Below, piece by piece: positions 27,312 through 36,288 of a DNA stretch of 64,000 bases; within the stretch, counting starts at the first letter, position 1, and every line of letters starts with the position of its first letter. The notes under the pieces are model-generated. The model saw only the letters and a list, made by a program, of their open reading frames with translations, had not been told where the DNA came from and did no database searches. The position numbers and the translations under genes were made by a program. The DNA is taken from positions 310,001 to 374,000 of the forward strand of contig NZ_JACSMD010000001.1 in NCBI RefSeq assembly GCF_018618475.1. Direction: 5' to 3'. This DNA comes from Exiguobacterium sp. s122. Lineage in GTDB: Bacteria > Bacillota > Bacilli > Exiguobacteriales > Exiguobacteriaceae.

Positions 27312-28346
27312 GTGAAAAAGCATAAGAAGATGTTACATATGTTCTTGTTCGTCTCGGTGTTCATGCTCGTGCTCGCCGGTTGCGGCTCGAACACAGAAGA
27401 ACCTGCGACAACAGATGAAAATTCAGAGTCAGCAGAAGGTTACCCAATCACGATCAAGCACGCGCTTGGTGAGACGGTTATTGAAGAGAAGCCAGAACGC
27501 GTCGCAACGGTCGGTTGGTCGAACCAAGACGTCGCCCTCGCGTTAGGCGTCGTCCCGGTCGGGTTCTCGGCTGCCAACTACGGTGTTCAAGATGGTAGCG
27601 GCGTGTTGCCATGGACAGCAGAAAAGTTAAAAGAACTCGGTGAAGAAAATCCGAACGTCTACCAGGACACGGATGGTCTCGACTTCGAAGCGATCGCCGA
27701 CTCAGAGCCGGACGTCATCTTGGCGGCCTACTCAGGAATCACGCAAGAAGACTATGACACATTGACACAAATCGCACCGGTCGTCGCGTACCAAGAAACG
27801 CCTTGGGTTTCTTCATGGCAAGACACGGTCCTTTACAACGCGAAGGCAATGGGCATGGAAGCAGAAGGCAAGCAATTGATTGCCGACACAGAACAGCTCA
27901 TCGCGGATAAAGCGGCGGAAGTACCGGACATGGCAGGCAAGAAAGGGGCGTTCGTCGCCTTGAGCCCTGGTGATTTGTCGAAGTTCTACATCTACACGAC
28001 AGGTGACCCACGTGGTGCCTTCATCGAAGAACTCGGCATGGAGTACCCGCAAAACATTAAAGACCAACTCGAAGAAGGTAGCTTCTACCTTGAGCTCAGC
28101 TCAGAGAACGCCGACATCTTGAACGACCTTGACCTCTTCGTCGTCTATGGGAACGAAGAGACGCTCAAAGAACTTCAAGCGGACCCGCTCTACAGCAAAG
28201 TACCGGCCATCGAACGCGGGTCGGTCGTCTTGATCGAAGACAACACGCCGCTTGCGGCAGCCGGCACACCGTCACCACTCTCAATCGAATACACGATCGA
28301 TGAGTACGTGAAACTTGTCTCGGAAGCACTCGAGAAAGTCGAGTGA
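27312..28346 (+). CDS. Iron-siderophore-binding lipoprotein
   Basis: The 344-residue protein has a lipobox (LAGC, Cys 24), an acidic linker and a siderophore-binding fold (FhuD/FepB type). ERVATVGWSNQDVALALGV opens the first lobe and PDVILAAYSGITQEDYDTL the centre. It would hand a ferric siderophore to the two FecCD permeases behind it. The siderophore cannot be named from sequence. The start is GTG with GGGG upstream. A Fur box controls it. Confidence 0.9.
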   Translation: MKKHKKMLHMFLFVSVFMLVLAGCGSNTEEPATTDENSESAEGYPITIKHALGETVIEEKPERVATVGWSNQDVALALGVVPVGFSAANYGVQDGSGVLPWTAEKLKELGEENPNVYQDTDGLDFEAIADSEPDVILAAYSGITQEDYDTLTQIAPVVAYQETPWVSSWQDTVLYNAKAMGMEAEGKQLIADTEQLIADKAAEVPDMAGKKGAFVALSPGDLSKFYIYTTGDPRGAFIEELGMEYPQNIKDQLEEGSFYLELSSENADILNDLDLFVVYGNEETLKELQADPLYSKVPAIERGSVVLIEDNTPLAAAGTPSPLSIEYTIDEYVKLVSEALEKVE

Positions 28347-28350
28347 ACAA

Positions 28351-29370
28351 ATGAATAAGCTGAAGAAGTTGCAAACGCCGAAACGGTTTCCTCTCATCTT
28401 GATGGGGGCGCTCGTCTTGCTCGTCGTCTGCATGCTCGCTTCACTTGCTTTCGGCTCACGGACAGTCGGATGGAATGAACTGCTTGACGGTTTGTTCCGT
28501 CCGGCTGTTCAGTCGTATGAAGCGGACATCATCCGACAGCGGATTGTGCGGACAATCTTTAGTCTCATGTGTGGTGCAGCGCTCGGCGTCTCAGGCGCTT
28601 TGATGCAGTCGGTCACACGAAATCCGATCGCTGATCCGAGTATTCTTGGGGTTAATACAGGGGCGGCGTTGTTCGTCGTCGTCGGAATCGCGTTTTTTAA
28701 TATTTCATCGTCGTCGGACTACATTTGGTTCGCGCTCGTTGGGGCGCTCTTGACGGCCATCTTCGTATTCGGCATCGGGTCACTCGGTCGGGGTGGGGCG
28801 ACACCGCTCAAACTCGTCCTTGCCGGGGCGGCGACGAGTGCGGCTTTGTCGTCGCTCGTCATGGCCATCATGATTCCGCGTTCGAACGTCATGGACCAGT
28901 TCCGTTTCTGGCAAGTCGGCAGCGTCGGCGCCGGCAATATGGATTCGATTATGACGTTCTTGCCGTTCTTTCTCGTTGGACTTGTCATCGCCATTTTTGC
29001 GGCACCATCGTTGAATATTTTAGGGCTTGGGGAAGAACTCGCCAAAGGACTCGGGGTTCGCATCGGCACGCTTAAACTGATCGCCTCGTTCGCCGGTGTG
29101 ATTTTATGTGGGGCGGCGACGGCACTCGCAGGACCGATCGGTTTCATCGGGCTGCTCGCGCCACACTTGATTCGCTTGACGATTGGTCCAGACGAACGGC
29201 TCGTCATCCCGATGTCAGCGCTCGCCGGGGCAATCCTGCTCACATTCGCGGACGTGACGGGACGGCTACTCGGTAGCCCGGGCGAACTTGAAGTCGGGAT
29301 CGTCACGGCCTTTATCGGGGCGCCGATTTTAATCGCGTTGACGATGAAAGTGAAGGTGCGTGACCTATGA
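28351..29370 (+). CDS. FecCD-type siderophore permease 1
   Basis: The 339-residue permease has about nine to ten membrane helices and the BtuC-family marks GAALGVSGALMQSVTRNPIA (about residues 78-97) and GPIGFIGLLAPHLIRL. ATG 28351 lies 4 bases after the lipoprotein stop; a longer frame from 28315 would overlap it. It forms a heterodimer with the next gene product. No ATPase gene follows. Confidence 0.9.
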   Translation: MNKLKKLQTPKRFPLILMGALVLLVVCMLASLAFGSRTVGWNELLDGLFRPAVQSYEADIIRQRIVRTIFSLMCGAALGVSGALMQSVTRNPIADPSILGVNTGAALFVVVGIAFFNISSSSDYIWFALVGALLTAIFVFGIGSLGRGGATPLKLVLAGAATSAALSSLVMAIMIPRSNVMDQFRFWQVGSVGAGNMDSIMTFLPFFLVGLVIAIFAAPSLNILGLGEELAKGLGVRIGTLKLIASFAGVILCGAATALAGPIGFIGLLAPHLIRLTIGPDERLVIPMSALAGAILLTFADVTGRLLGSPGELEVGIVTAFIGAPILIALTMKVKVRDL

Positions 29371-30398
29371 TGACAAAACCATATCAACCGATGATTCAAA
29401 ATAGCAGACGGCGTCGGCAACGAACCGTCGTTGTGACGCTCGTTCTTAGTGTCCTCGCGCTCGCTTTAAGCGTGACGATGCTCATGCTCGGTAACACGAT
29501 TTATCCGGTCGGGGATGTCGTTCGCGTCTTGTTCGGCGCGGACGTGCCAGGGGCATCGTTTGCCGTCAACACGATTCGCCTGCCGCGCATGCTTGCCGGT
29601 GTGTTCGCTGGGATCGCGTTCGGCGTCGCCGGGACCGTGTTCCAGACGATGCTACGTAACCCACTCGCCAACCCGAACGTCATCGGGATCACAACCGGTT
29701 CGAGCGCGGCGGCGGTGTTCGGCATCGTCGTCTTGCAGGCGAGCGATACGTTCGTCTCCATCATCTCGATTATCGGTGGACTGTTGACCGTCCTCGCCAT
29801 CTACTTCTTGTCGAAAGGCGCTGCTTTCTCAATCGGCCGGCTCGTTTTGGTCGGAATCGGGATTCAAGCGATGCTCACGGCCGTCATCAACTATTTGCTC
29901 CTCATCAGTCGTCAAAACGACGTCGGGACGGCGATGCGTTGGTTGAGCGGAAGTTTGAACGGCGCCAAGATGGAGTCGCTGCCGCCGCTCATGATTACGG
30001 TCGCGCTCTGTCTGCCCGTCGTCATTTGGCTCAGTCGTCAGCTCCAGATTTTAGAGCTCGGGGAGATGACGGCAACGTCACTCGGTGTCCGGACGAACCA
30101 GACGCGGGTGCTCCTCATTATCGCCTCGGTGCTCATGCTCGCGCTCGCGACAGCGACGACCGGGCCGATTGCCTTCATCGCCTTTCTCGCGGGACCGATT
30201 GCGAAGCGGCTCGTCGGGGACGGGCGCTCGACGATTATTCCGGCGGGTCTTGTCGGTGTCGTCTTGGTGCTTGCCGCCGATCTGATCGGCCAGTTCGCCT
30301 TCACGGCCCGCTACCCTGTCGGGGTCATCACCGGCATGGTCGGGGCACCGTATTTGATTTTCCTCTTGATTCGGATGAACAAAAAAGGGGAGTTATAA
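29367..30398 (+). CDS. FecCD-type siderophore permease 2
   Basis: The 343-residue partner permease has FAGIAFGVAGTVFQTMLRNP (about residues 77-96) and TGPIAFIAFLAGPIAKRL. Its ATG overlaps the stop of permease 1 by 4 bases; a second ATG directly follows. A terminator comes after. The missing ATPase must be supplied elsewhere, as YusV does for several Bacillus importers. Confidence 0.9.
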   Translation: MMTKPYQPMIQNSRRRRQRTVVVTLVLSVLALALSVTMLMLGNTIYPVGDVVRVLFGADVPGASFAVNTIRLPRMLAGVFAGIAFGVAGTVFQTMLRNPLANPNVIGITTGSSAAAVFGIVVLQASDTFVSIISIIGGLLTVLAIYFLSKGAAFSIGRLVLVGIGIQAMLTAVINYLLLISRQNDVGTAMRWLSGSLNGAKMESLPPLMITVALCLPVVIWLSRQLQILELGEMTATSLGVRTNQTRVLLIIASVLMLALATATTGPIAFIAFLAGPIAKRLVGDGRSTIIPAGLVGVVLVLAADLIGQFAFTARYPVGVITGMVGAPYLIFLLIRMNKKGEL

Positions 30399-30402
30399 GC
30401 TG

Positions 30403-30433
30403 AGAGTCATATCTAAAGATGTGACTCTTTTTT
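30403..30433 (+). terminator. Intrinsic terminator of the siderophore operon
   Basis: AGAGTCA with ATC (30403-30413) pairs with GAT and TGACTCT (30418-30428), followed by a T-run. Confidence 0.8.
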
Positions 30434-30436
30434 ATG

Positions 30437-30450
30437 TGAAAGCGCCATCA
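30437..30450 (+). promoter_or_regulatory. Possible cre site upstream of cdd
   Basis: TGAAAGCGCCATCA has one mismatch to the cre consensus and lies 9 bp before the -35 of the cdd promoter, a position where CcpA may activate. Confidence 0.45.
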
Positions 30451-30458
30451 AAAAGTCG

Positions 30459-30487
30459 TTGACTTTGCTTCGCTCGGGGTGTATGCT
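30459..30487 (+). promoter_or_regulatory. cdd promoter
   Basis: TTGACT (30459-30464), 17 bp, TATGCT (30482-30487). Confidence 0.75.
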
Positions 30488-30561
30488 AAAAATCCTGCCC
30501 AAAAAAAGAGAGGCCGGGAACTGGCATCAGTTCATTTCGAGTCAGAGAGGACCATGATCCC

Positions 30562-30960
30562 ATGAACCAACAACAATTAGTCGAACGCGCCCGCCAAGTG
30601 AAAGAGAACGCCTACTCCCCGTATTCGAACTTCCGTGTCGGAGCGGCACTCCTCATGAAAGACGGAACGGTCATCAACGGTGTCAACGTGGAAAACGTCT
30701 CGTTCGGTGCGACGAACTGTGCCGAGCGTACGGCGATTTATACAGCCATCGCGCAAGGTTATAAAAAAGGTGACTTCGAAGCCGTAGCGGTGTCCGGTGA
30801 CACGGTCGACTTCTTGCCGCCATGCAGTATCTGCCGCCAAGTACTCGTCGAGTTCGGCGACCCGGACTTCAAAGTGTTGATGACGAACGGCGAAGCTGAG
30901 ATTAAAGAAGTGACGCTCGACGAACTCGTCCCGTTCGCGTTCACAGAGCTTGAGATGTAA
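30562..30960 (+). CDS. cdd: Cytidine deaminase
   Basis: The 132-residue enzyme deaminates cytidine and deoxycytidine to uridine forms in pyrimidine salvage. The zinc site is complete: CAERTAI (about residues 53-59, with the catalytic Glu) and PCSICRQVLVEF (about 86-97). The N-terminal YSPYSNFRVGAAL binds substrate. It is a typical tetrameric Bacillus-length Cdd. AGAGGA lies upstream of the ATG. It has its own promoter and terminator. Confidence 0.95.
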   Translation: MNQQQLVERARQVKENAYSPYSNFRVGAALLMKDGTVINGVNVENVSFGATNCAERTAIYTAIAQGYKKGDFEAVAVSGDTVDFLPPCSICRQVLVEFGDPDFKVLMTNGEAEIKEVTLDELVPFAFTELEM

Positions 30961-30962
30961 GT

Positions 30963-30995
30963 AAAAACGCTGAGTCGCGCGACTCAGCGTTTTCT
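30963..30995. terminator. Bidirectional terminator
   Basis: A perfect 30-base palindromic hairpin with A and T tails lies between cdd and the convergent deacetylase gene. Confidence 0.85.
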
Positions 30996-31711
30996 TATTC
31001 ATTTGGTTCCCACGGATTGAAAAAGTTGTAGGGGGGATGCACCCCATCTAACGTCCGGAACTCATAGTCACGTTCTTTCGCATAACGGATAATCGTGTCG
31101 AGCGCTTTTGGTGTCATTGAATGATCGTGCGCCAAGATGATGGAGGCGATATTCATCTCGTAATTCGCCTCGAGCCGGTTGAACACCCGTTGCTCGATCG
31201 GTGCGTTGTTTTTCTTATAGATGTGATCGAGACTGCCGACGTTCCAGTCCCAAATCTCGAAACCGGCCTCGTCCATCGCTTGCCAGTGCGCAGGTGTCAT
31301 GCCTGCGTCACTACCGTAAATCGTGCGGGCCATATTCGTATGGATGCCGGTCACGTCGTAAATGAGTGCTTGCACTTCCTGCATCTGGCGCACGGCCGTC
31401 ATCGGCGACGCATAAAACTCCTCACGCACGTGGGTCATCCCATGCAAGGCGATGAGATGGCCTTCGGCGACAATGCGGTGGAGCAGATGCTCATTCCCCT
31501 TGATGTTCTTCCCGAGGATAAAGAACGTCGCCTTCACTTGATGTTTCTTCAAGACGTCGAGCAATGCTGCCGTCTTCCGATTTGGTCCGTCATCGAGTGT
31601 CAAATAGATGAGGCTCCGGTCGTTATAAGCTTTCGGTTTTGGAATCGCCGCCTGTGTTAGGGAGCTGATTAACAAAAAGATGGATATGAGCAATAAGACG
31701 CGTTTCTTCAT
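30995..31711 (-). CDS. Exported polysaccharide deacetylase (NodB domain)
   Basis: The 238-residue protein has an N-terminal signal segment (RVLLLISIFLLISSLTQA) and a NodB fold: TLDDGPN (motif 1, metal Asp), HGMTHVREEF (motif 2, two metal His), GSDAGMTP and LAHDHSMT. It would remove acetyl groups from peptidoglycan or another cell-wall glycan. I use ATG 31711, with GGGAG 10 bases upstream; a TTG 8 codons earlier is possible. It is monocistronic. Confidence 0.85.
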   Translation of the reverse strand: MKKRVLLLISIFLLISSLTQAAIPKPKAYNDRSLIYLTLDDGPNRKTAALLDVLKKHQVKATFFILGKNIKGNEHLLHRIVAEGHLIALHGMTHVREEFYASPMTAVRQMQEVQALIYDVTGIHTNMARTIYGSDAGMTPAHWQAMDEAGFEIWDWNVGSLDHIYKKNNAPIEQRVFNRLEANYEMNIASIILAHDHSMTPKALDTIIRYAKERDYEFRTLDGVHPPYNFFNPWEPNE

Positions 31712-31812
31712 CCGAACAAAACTCCCTCGAGCCAAAAGTCAGGTGACGTGGTATCGGTGTGAAGGATAGATTACCACATCTCCGATGAAAGGATGAAGAG
31801 AAACATGAATCA

Positions 31813-32310
31813 TCAAGGTATGTCATGTCGTGGTCCTTTATATCGGCTCACGTCGAATTGATAAATCCGTTCTTTATCCTCTGTCGTCAAGTAGACGAAG
31901 TTCAGCTTTTTCAAGAGTGCGATCGACGCCTCGTTTGTCGGAAGACAACCGGCTTTAATCGTCTCAACTCCTTGGTCGGACAAGTGACGAATCAGTCCTG
32001 ATACGACCTCGGACGCGTAGCCTTGGCGTGCGCGGCGGGGTGAAATCGTATAGCCGATCCAGTACGTCGTCCTGTCTTGTTGCACATACAAATCACCAAT
32101 TAATTCATTCGTCTCCTGGTCGATGATGGCGAGTTGCATGCCTTGCGTGATGGCTTGTTCGCCGAGTAAAGCGCGTTCATATGCTTCGTAAGTCAATCCT
32201 TTGAACGATTGGTGCTGCATCCATTCCAAGTCGTTCCGATATGCCATGAACGGTTCGATGTCCTGTTGCGCGAACGGTCGGATGAGGCAGCGGGTCGTCG
32301 TGAATGTCAT
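31813..32310 (-). CDS. GNAT acetyltransferase (RimJ-like)
   Basis: The 165-residue GNAT enzyme starts TTRCLIRPFAQQDIEPFM and has the acetyl-CoA binding region ISPRRARQGYASEVVSGLI (about residues 88-106) and a C-terminal NEASIALLKKLNFVY, as in ribosomal-protein or small-molecule N-acetyltransferases. The substrate is unknown. GGAGGGGG precedes ATG 32310. It is followed by the deacetylase in the same direction about 100 bases later. Confidence 0.85.
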   Translation of the reverse strand: MTFTTTRCLIRPFAQQDIEPFMAYRNDLEWMQHQSFKGLTYEAYERALLGEQAITQGMQLAIIDQETNELIGDLYVQQDRTTYWIGYTISPRRARQGYASEVVSGLIRHLSDQGVETIKAGCLPTNEASIALLKKLNFVYLTTEDKERIYQFDVSRYKGPRHDIP

Positions 32311-32363
32311 GATGAACCCCCTCCTGATTTTCTTTATAATGAGTGAATTGTCATGGACGGCAA

Positions 32364-32401
32364 AAGGACCTGTGAATGAAACGATTCACGGGTCCTTCTT
32401 T
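32364..32401. terminator. Terminator of the GntR gene
   Basis: AAGGACC-TGTGAAT (32364-32377) pairs with GATTCAC-GGGTCCTT (32383-32398). It lies just past the leftward GntR stop codon and upstream of the GNAT gene. Confidence 0.75.
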
Positions 32402-33120
32402 TAATGTCTCCGTCCGGCGCGGATGATGAAGCGGTATTCCTCGCTCTTGAAATACGTCTCGGTGAACTCGAAACGGCTGCCGTCCATAAGGAACGAGTAG
32501 AGCTGGACTTTGAGCACGGGTGTCCGTTCGCTCACCCCGAGCATCTCGGCGATATCTTTTGATGGGAGCACCGGGATGAATTCTTGGACGCTGTCCGCGA
32601 TTTTGAGTCCTTTCACGTCTTCGATATAAGCGTACTTCGACTGCGTCATCACTTCATACGTCAAGTCGGGGAAGAGTTTGAGCGGAAGGTACGTGTCCTC
32701 GACGATGAGCGGCTCGCCGTCGGCGAACCGTTGCCGTCGCACGTAAAAGACGAGGTCACCTTCTTCGAGTTCGAGTGCTTCCCGGACTTTCTCACTCGGT
32801 GGCTGCAAGGTGAACGTGAGCACTTTGTTCGTCACATCTTTCCCTTCACGCCTCATATCTTCGGTAAAACTTTTCAGCTCATACATATTGTGCTCGATCT
32901 TTTCGGACTGGACGTACGTGCCGCTCCCTTGGCGCTTCCACAATAGTCCTTCCTCTTGGAGAAGTTTGACCGCCTGACGGACGGTGACCCGGCTGACGCC
33001 GAACTCTTCGACGAGCTGTGCCTCGGTCGGGATTGCCTCGCCGGGCGCCCACGTGCCGGACTCGATGAACGCACGCATTCGTTGCGCGACTTGCTGATAA
33101 AGCGGTGACTTTGCTTTCAT
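32401..33120 (-). CDS. GntR/UTRA regulator of the maltose PTS genes
   Basis: The 239-residue protein has a GntR winged helix (residues 1-70: TEAQLVEEFGVSRVTVRQAV, KRQGSGTYV) and a C-terminal UTRA ligand domain (about 85-235), as in TreR and related sugar-phosphate sensors. It is divergent from the GH4 phospho-glucosidase and EIICB genes, so the effector is probably a disaccharide phosphate. ATG 33120 has GGAGG upstream and is preferred to an upstream start at 33183 that would lie in the promoter region. Confidence 0.88.
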   Translation of the reverse strand: MKAKSPLYQQVAQRMRAFIESGTWAPGEAIPTEAQLVEEFGVSRVTVRQAVKLLQEEGLLWKRQGSGTYVQSEKIEHNMYELKSFTEDMRREGKDVTNKVLTFTLQPPSEKVREALELEEGDLVFYVRRQRFADGEPLIVEDTYLPLKLFPDLTYEVMTQSKYAYIEDVKGLKIADSVQEFIPVLPSKDIAEMLGVSERTPVLKVQLYSFLMDGSRFEFTETYFKSEEYRFIIRAGRRH

Positions 33121-33191
33121 GGTGGATCCTCCGATGCGACTTGGATTCATACGTTCAGTATACACGAAATAAAACTTTTTCAAAATTAGTG

Positions 33192-33247
33192 TTGACGATT
33201 AAGATAATATGTATTAAATTTGTATTGTAATCAATGAGATATGTATT
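33192..33247 (+). promoter_or_regulatory. malA promoter with three ATWTGTATT repeats
   Basis: TTGACG (33192-33197) with TTAAAT or TAAATT about 16-17 bp later forms the promoter. The 9-mer ATWTGTATT occurs in the same direction at 33207-33215, 33218-33226 and 33239-33247, that is 11 and 21 bp apart. The repeats are likely binding sites for the adjacent GntR/UTRA protein. Confidence 0.55.
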
Positions 33248-33265
33248 TGAAAGGGGAACGCACAC

Positions 33266-34615
33266 ATGAAACAAGGACAACGCCTCGTCGTCGTCGGTGG
33301 CGGCAGCACGTACACGATCGGTATGATCATGAGTTTGATTGAAGAGAAGGCTCACTTCCCACTACGTTCAATCACGTTTTACGATACGGACGGTGACCGC
33401 CAAGAGCGCGTCGCCAAAGCGACTGAGGTCATCTTGCGTGAGCATTATCCAGAGCTCGAGCTGTTCGAATATACGACGGACAAAGAGTACGCCTTCCGCG
33501 ATAAAGATTTCTTCTTCGTCCAAATTCGGACGGGCGGTTTGGAAATGCGCGAAAAAGATGAGCAGATCCCGCTCCGTCACGGCGTGGTTGGACAAGAGAC
33601 GTGTGGACCGGGCGGGATGTCGTATGGGATGCGCTCGATCGGGGACATGATTGATCTCGTCGCCGACATCCGTCAAGGTTCACCGGACGGTTGGATTTTG
33701 AACTATACGAACCCGGCCGCCATCGTCGCCGAGGCGTTGAAGCGTGCCTACCCGAACGATAAAAAGATTTTGAACATCTGTGACATGCCAGCCGCGATCA
33801 TGGTCAGTTACGCGAAGATTCTCGGCAAAGAGATTTGGGACCTCGTGCCAGAGTACTTCGGACTCAACCACTTCGGTTGGTTTACAGGCATTTATGACAA
33901 AGAAGGCAATGAGCTGACAGAAGACATCAAGCGCGCCATCTTGGAGGACGGGTTCATCCCGGAAGACTCGGAGATCGCCAACGATCCGTCTTGGATCAAG
34001 ACGTTCAAACAAGTCGAGAAGATGCTCACCGACTTCCCGGAATACTTGCCGAACACGTATCTCCAGTACTACTTGTATCCGTCGGACATGGCGGAGAAGG
34101 AAGACGTGGAAAACACGCGGGCCCGTCAAGTCATCAACGGCCGCCAACAGCGCGTCTTCTCGATGTGCGATCAAATCATCGCCGACGACTCGCTCGAGAA
34201 CGCGCATCTTGAAGTCGATATTCACGGCTGCTACATGATCCGCGTCGCGGCGTCCCTTGCCTACAACAACGGCGACATCTTCATCGTCATGGTGAAGAAC
34301 GACGGCATCATCGCCAACTTGCCGGACGATGCGATGGTCGAAGTGCCGGCGATGCTGACGAACCGAGGGCCAAAGCCGTTCGCGGTCGGGCACATCCCAC
34401 GCTTCTATAAAGGGATGATTGAAGGACAACTCGCTTACGAACAGCTCGTCGTCGATGCCTACTTCGAGAACAGCTATGAGAAAGCGCTCCAAGCACTGAC
34501 GCTCAACCGGACCGTCGTCGACGCGCCGGTCGCCCGTCAAATCCTTGACGATTTGATCCACGAGAACGAGAACTATTGGCCGGCCCTCAAACAACGGGAG
34601 ACGGTCGCACGCTAA
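33266..34615 (+). CDS. malA: GH4 6-phospho-alpha-glucosidase (MalA-like)
   Basis: The 449-residue GH4 enzyme hydrolyses maltose-6'-phosphate and similar 6-phospho-alpha-glucosides with NAD+ and Mn2+. Seen are GGGSTYTIGM (NAD loop), GVVGQETCGPGGMSYGMRSI, NICDMP (metal Cys, as in the alpha-specific branch) and GLNHFGWFTGI (metal His). It agrees along its length with recalled Bacillus MalA. Its partner EIICB lies downstream. GGGGA precedes the ATG. Confidence 0.92.
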   Translation: MKQGQRLVVVGGGSTYTIGMIMSLIEEKAHFPLRSITFYDTDGDRQERVAKATEVILREHYPELELFEYTTDKEYAFRDKDFFFVQIRTGGLEMREKDEQIPLRHGVVGQETCGPGGMSYGMRSIGDMIDLVADIRQGSPDGWILNYTNPAAIVAEALKRAYPNDKKILNICDMPAAIMVSYAKILGKEIWDLVPEYFGLNHFGWFTGIYDKEGNELTEDIKRAILEDGFIPEDSEIANDPSWIKTFKQVEKMLTDFPEYLPNTYLQYYLYPSDMAEKEDVENTRARQVINGRQQRVFSMCDQIIADDSLENAHLEVDIHGCYMIRVAASLAYNNGDIFIVMVKNDGIIANLPDDAMVEVPAMLTNRGPKPFAVGHIPRFYKGMIEGQLAYEQLVVDAYFENSYEKALQALTLNRTVVDAPVARQILDDLIHENENYWPALKQRETVAR

Positions 34616-34620
34616 AGACG

Positions 34621-34650
34621 AAGGGGATATCTTCCCCTTTGTTCATTTTT
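34621..34650 (+). terminator. Hairpin between malA and malP
   Basis: AAGGGGA (34621-34627) pairs with TTCCCCTT (about 34632-34639) and is followed by a T-rich stretch. It is probably a partial terminator within the operon. Confidence 0.5.
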
Positions 34651-34656
34651 TTGAAT

Positions 34657-34670
34657 TGATAACGCTTACA
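34657..34670 (+). promoter_or_regulatory. cre site before malP
   Basis: TGATAACGCTTACA has one mismatch to the cre consensus and sits just before the malP ribosome site, so CcpA could block elongation into malP. Confidence 0.6.
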
Positions 34671-34687
34671 CATAAGGAGTGAATCAG

Positions 34688-36241
34688 ATGAGTCAATGGT
34701 TCGGTGTGTTTCAAAAGTTCGGGAAGGCGCTTATGGTGCCGGTGGCGCTCTTACCGGCGGCCGGGATTTTGCTCGGTCTCGGGGCGGCGCTGACCGGTCC
34801 GCTCGCCGAGAGTTGGACGTTTCTACAAAACGGGACGATCGAGGCAATCAGTGCCGGGATGCTACAAATCGGGTTAAGCATCTTCGCCAACTTGCCAATC
34901 ATCTTCGCACTCGGCGTCGCGGTCGGTCTGTCCGGTGGATCAGGGATTGCGGCACTCGCCGCCCTCGTCGGCTACGTCATTATGAACACGACAATCTCGA
35001 TCGCGCTCGGAATCACGCCAGCGATGGCGGCCGAGAGCGGAGAGTACGGCATGTTGCTCGGCATCCCGTCACTTGAGACGGGCGTTCTCGGCGGGATCGC
35101 GGTCGGCTTGCTCGCCGTCTGGGTGTACAAGAAGTTCCATACGTTCAATCCGCCCGAGATGCTCGGATTCTTCGCCGGAGATCGCTCGGTCGGGATCGTC
35201 ATGGTCTTCTTCTCGATCATACTCGGCTTTGTCATGATGCTCGTCTGGCCACCGATTCAGTCTGGGCTCACGGCGATGGCGAACGTCATCGCGAGCGACG
35301 CGACGAATCCGGCCTACGTCGGTCTATACGGGATGCTCGAACGGCTGTTGATTCCGACCGGACTGCATCACATTTGGTATGCCCCGTTCTTATGGACATC
35401 ACTCGGGGGTACGGCGACAGTCGGCGGCTCAATCGTGAGCGGGGATCAATATATCTTCCTCGCCCAAATCGCCGAAGGTGTCGACGTCACGGCCGGTCGT
35501 TTCATGGCCGGGAAATTCCCAATCGTCATGTTCGGCCTCCTCGGTGCGGCGTTCGCCATGTACCGTCAGGCAGACCCGGACAAGCGCCCGGTCGTCCGTG
35601 GTCTGTTGCTTGCTGCGGGAGGGACGGCGTTCTTGACCGGGATCACGGAACCGATTGAGTTCACGTTCTTATTCATCGCACCACTCCTTTACGTCGTACA
35701 CAGCGTGTTGACGGGAGTGTCGTTCGCACTCATGTACGCACTAGACGCCCATATCGGTTGGGCCGGCGGTTCGGGATTGATTGACTACGTCTTGGTGAAC
35801 GTGTTGCCAGGGACGCCACGTTGGTGGATGAACCTCGTCGTCGGGGCAGGTTTCTTCCTCGTCTATTACGGCATCTTCACGTTCGCGATTAAAAAATGGA
35901 ACTTGGCGACGCCAGGCCGGGGTGGACAAGAGACGAAACTGTTCACTCGGAAAGACTACAATGACAAGAAAGCAGTAAAGACGTCGATTCAGACGACGGC
36001 GCTCGCCATCCAAGAGGCGCTCGGCGGCCGGGAGAACATCGTCGACATCGACGCGTGCTTCACTCGGCTTCGCGTCGAATTGAAAGACGTGTCAAAAATC
36101 GATGAGGACGAGTTGAAGGCGCTCGGCGCGGCCGGGGTCATTAAGGTGAAAAACAATATTCAAGCCATCTTTGGGGGACGCTCGGACTTGTACAAGAATG
36201 AGTTGCTGAAAATGCATAAAGAGATGGATCAAGCGAATTGA
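34688..36241 (+). CDS. malP: PTS EIICB component, maltose/alpha-glucoside type
   Basis: The 517-residue protein has an EIIC membrane domain of about ten helices (residues 1-410, with ITEPIEFTFLF as the sugar-site motif) and a C-terminal EIIB domain with DACFTRLRV, whose Cys is phosphorylated. There is no EIIA domain, so a separate glucose-type EIIA must supply phosphate. Next to a GH4 phospho-glucosidase it most likely imports maltose as maltose-6'-phosphate; another alpha-glucoside is possible. ATG 34688 gives an 8-base spacing from AAGGAG; GTG 34679 overlaps that site. Confidence 0.88.
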   Translation: MSQWFGVFQKFGKALMVPVALLPAAGILLGLGAALTGPLAESWTFLQNGTIEAISAGMLQIGLSIFANLPIIFALGVAVGLSGGSGIAALAALVGYVIMNTTISIALGITPAMAAESGEYGMLLGIPSLETGVLGGIAVGLLAVWVYKKFHTFNPPEMLGFFAGDRSVGIVMVFFSIILGFVMMLVWPPIQSGLTAMANVIASDATNPAYVGLYGMLERLLIPTGLHHIWYAPFLWTSLGGTATVGGSIVSGDQYIFLAQIAEGVDVTAGRFMAGKFPIVMFGLLGAAFAMYRQADPDKRPVVRGLLLAAGGTAFLTGITEPIEFTFLFIAPLLYVVHSVLTGVSFALMYALDAHIGWAGGSGLIDYVLVNVLPGTPRWWMNLVVGAGFFLVYYGIFTFAIKKWNLATPGRGGQETKLFTRKDYNDKKAVKTSIQTTALAIQEALGGRENIVDIDACFTRLRVELKDVSKIDEDELKALGAAGVIKVKNNIQAIFGGRSDLYKNELLKMHKEMDQAN

Positions 36242-36278
36242 ACAAAGAACCTAACCGGGCCCCGGTTAGGTTCTTTGT
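36242..36278. terminator. Terminator after malP
   Basis: A near-perfect 18-bp stem (36242-36259 with 36260-36278) lies between convergent genes. Confidence 0.8.
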
Positions 36279-36288
36279 GTGAAGTGGG

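Noticed and set aside
28719-29420. 233-codon antisense frame over the permease genes
   Set aside because: The product is Pro/Ser/Ala-rich low complexity; the sense strand encodes two convincing FecCD permeases.
33680-34594. 304-codon open frame antisense to malA
   Set aside because: It mirrors a clear GH4 gene and has a composition-driven Arg/Val/Asp-rich product with no ribosome site; a shadow frame.
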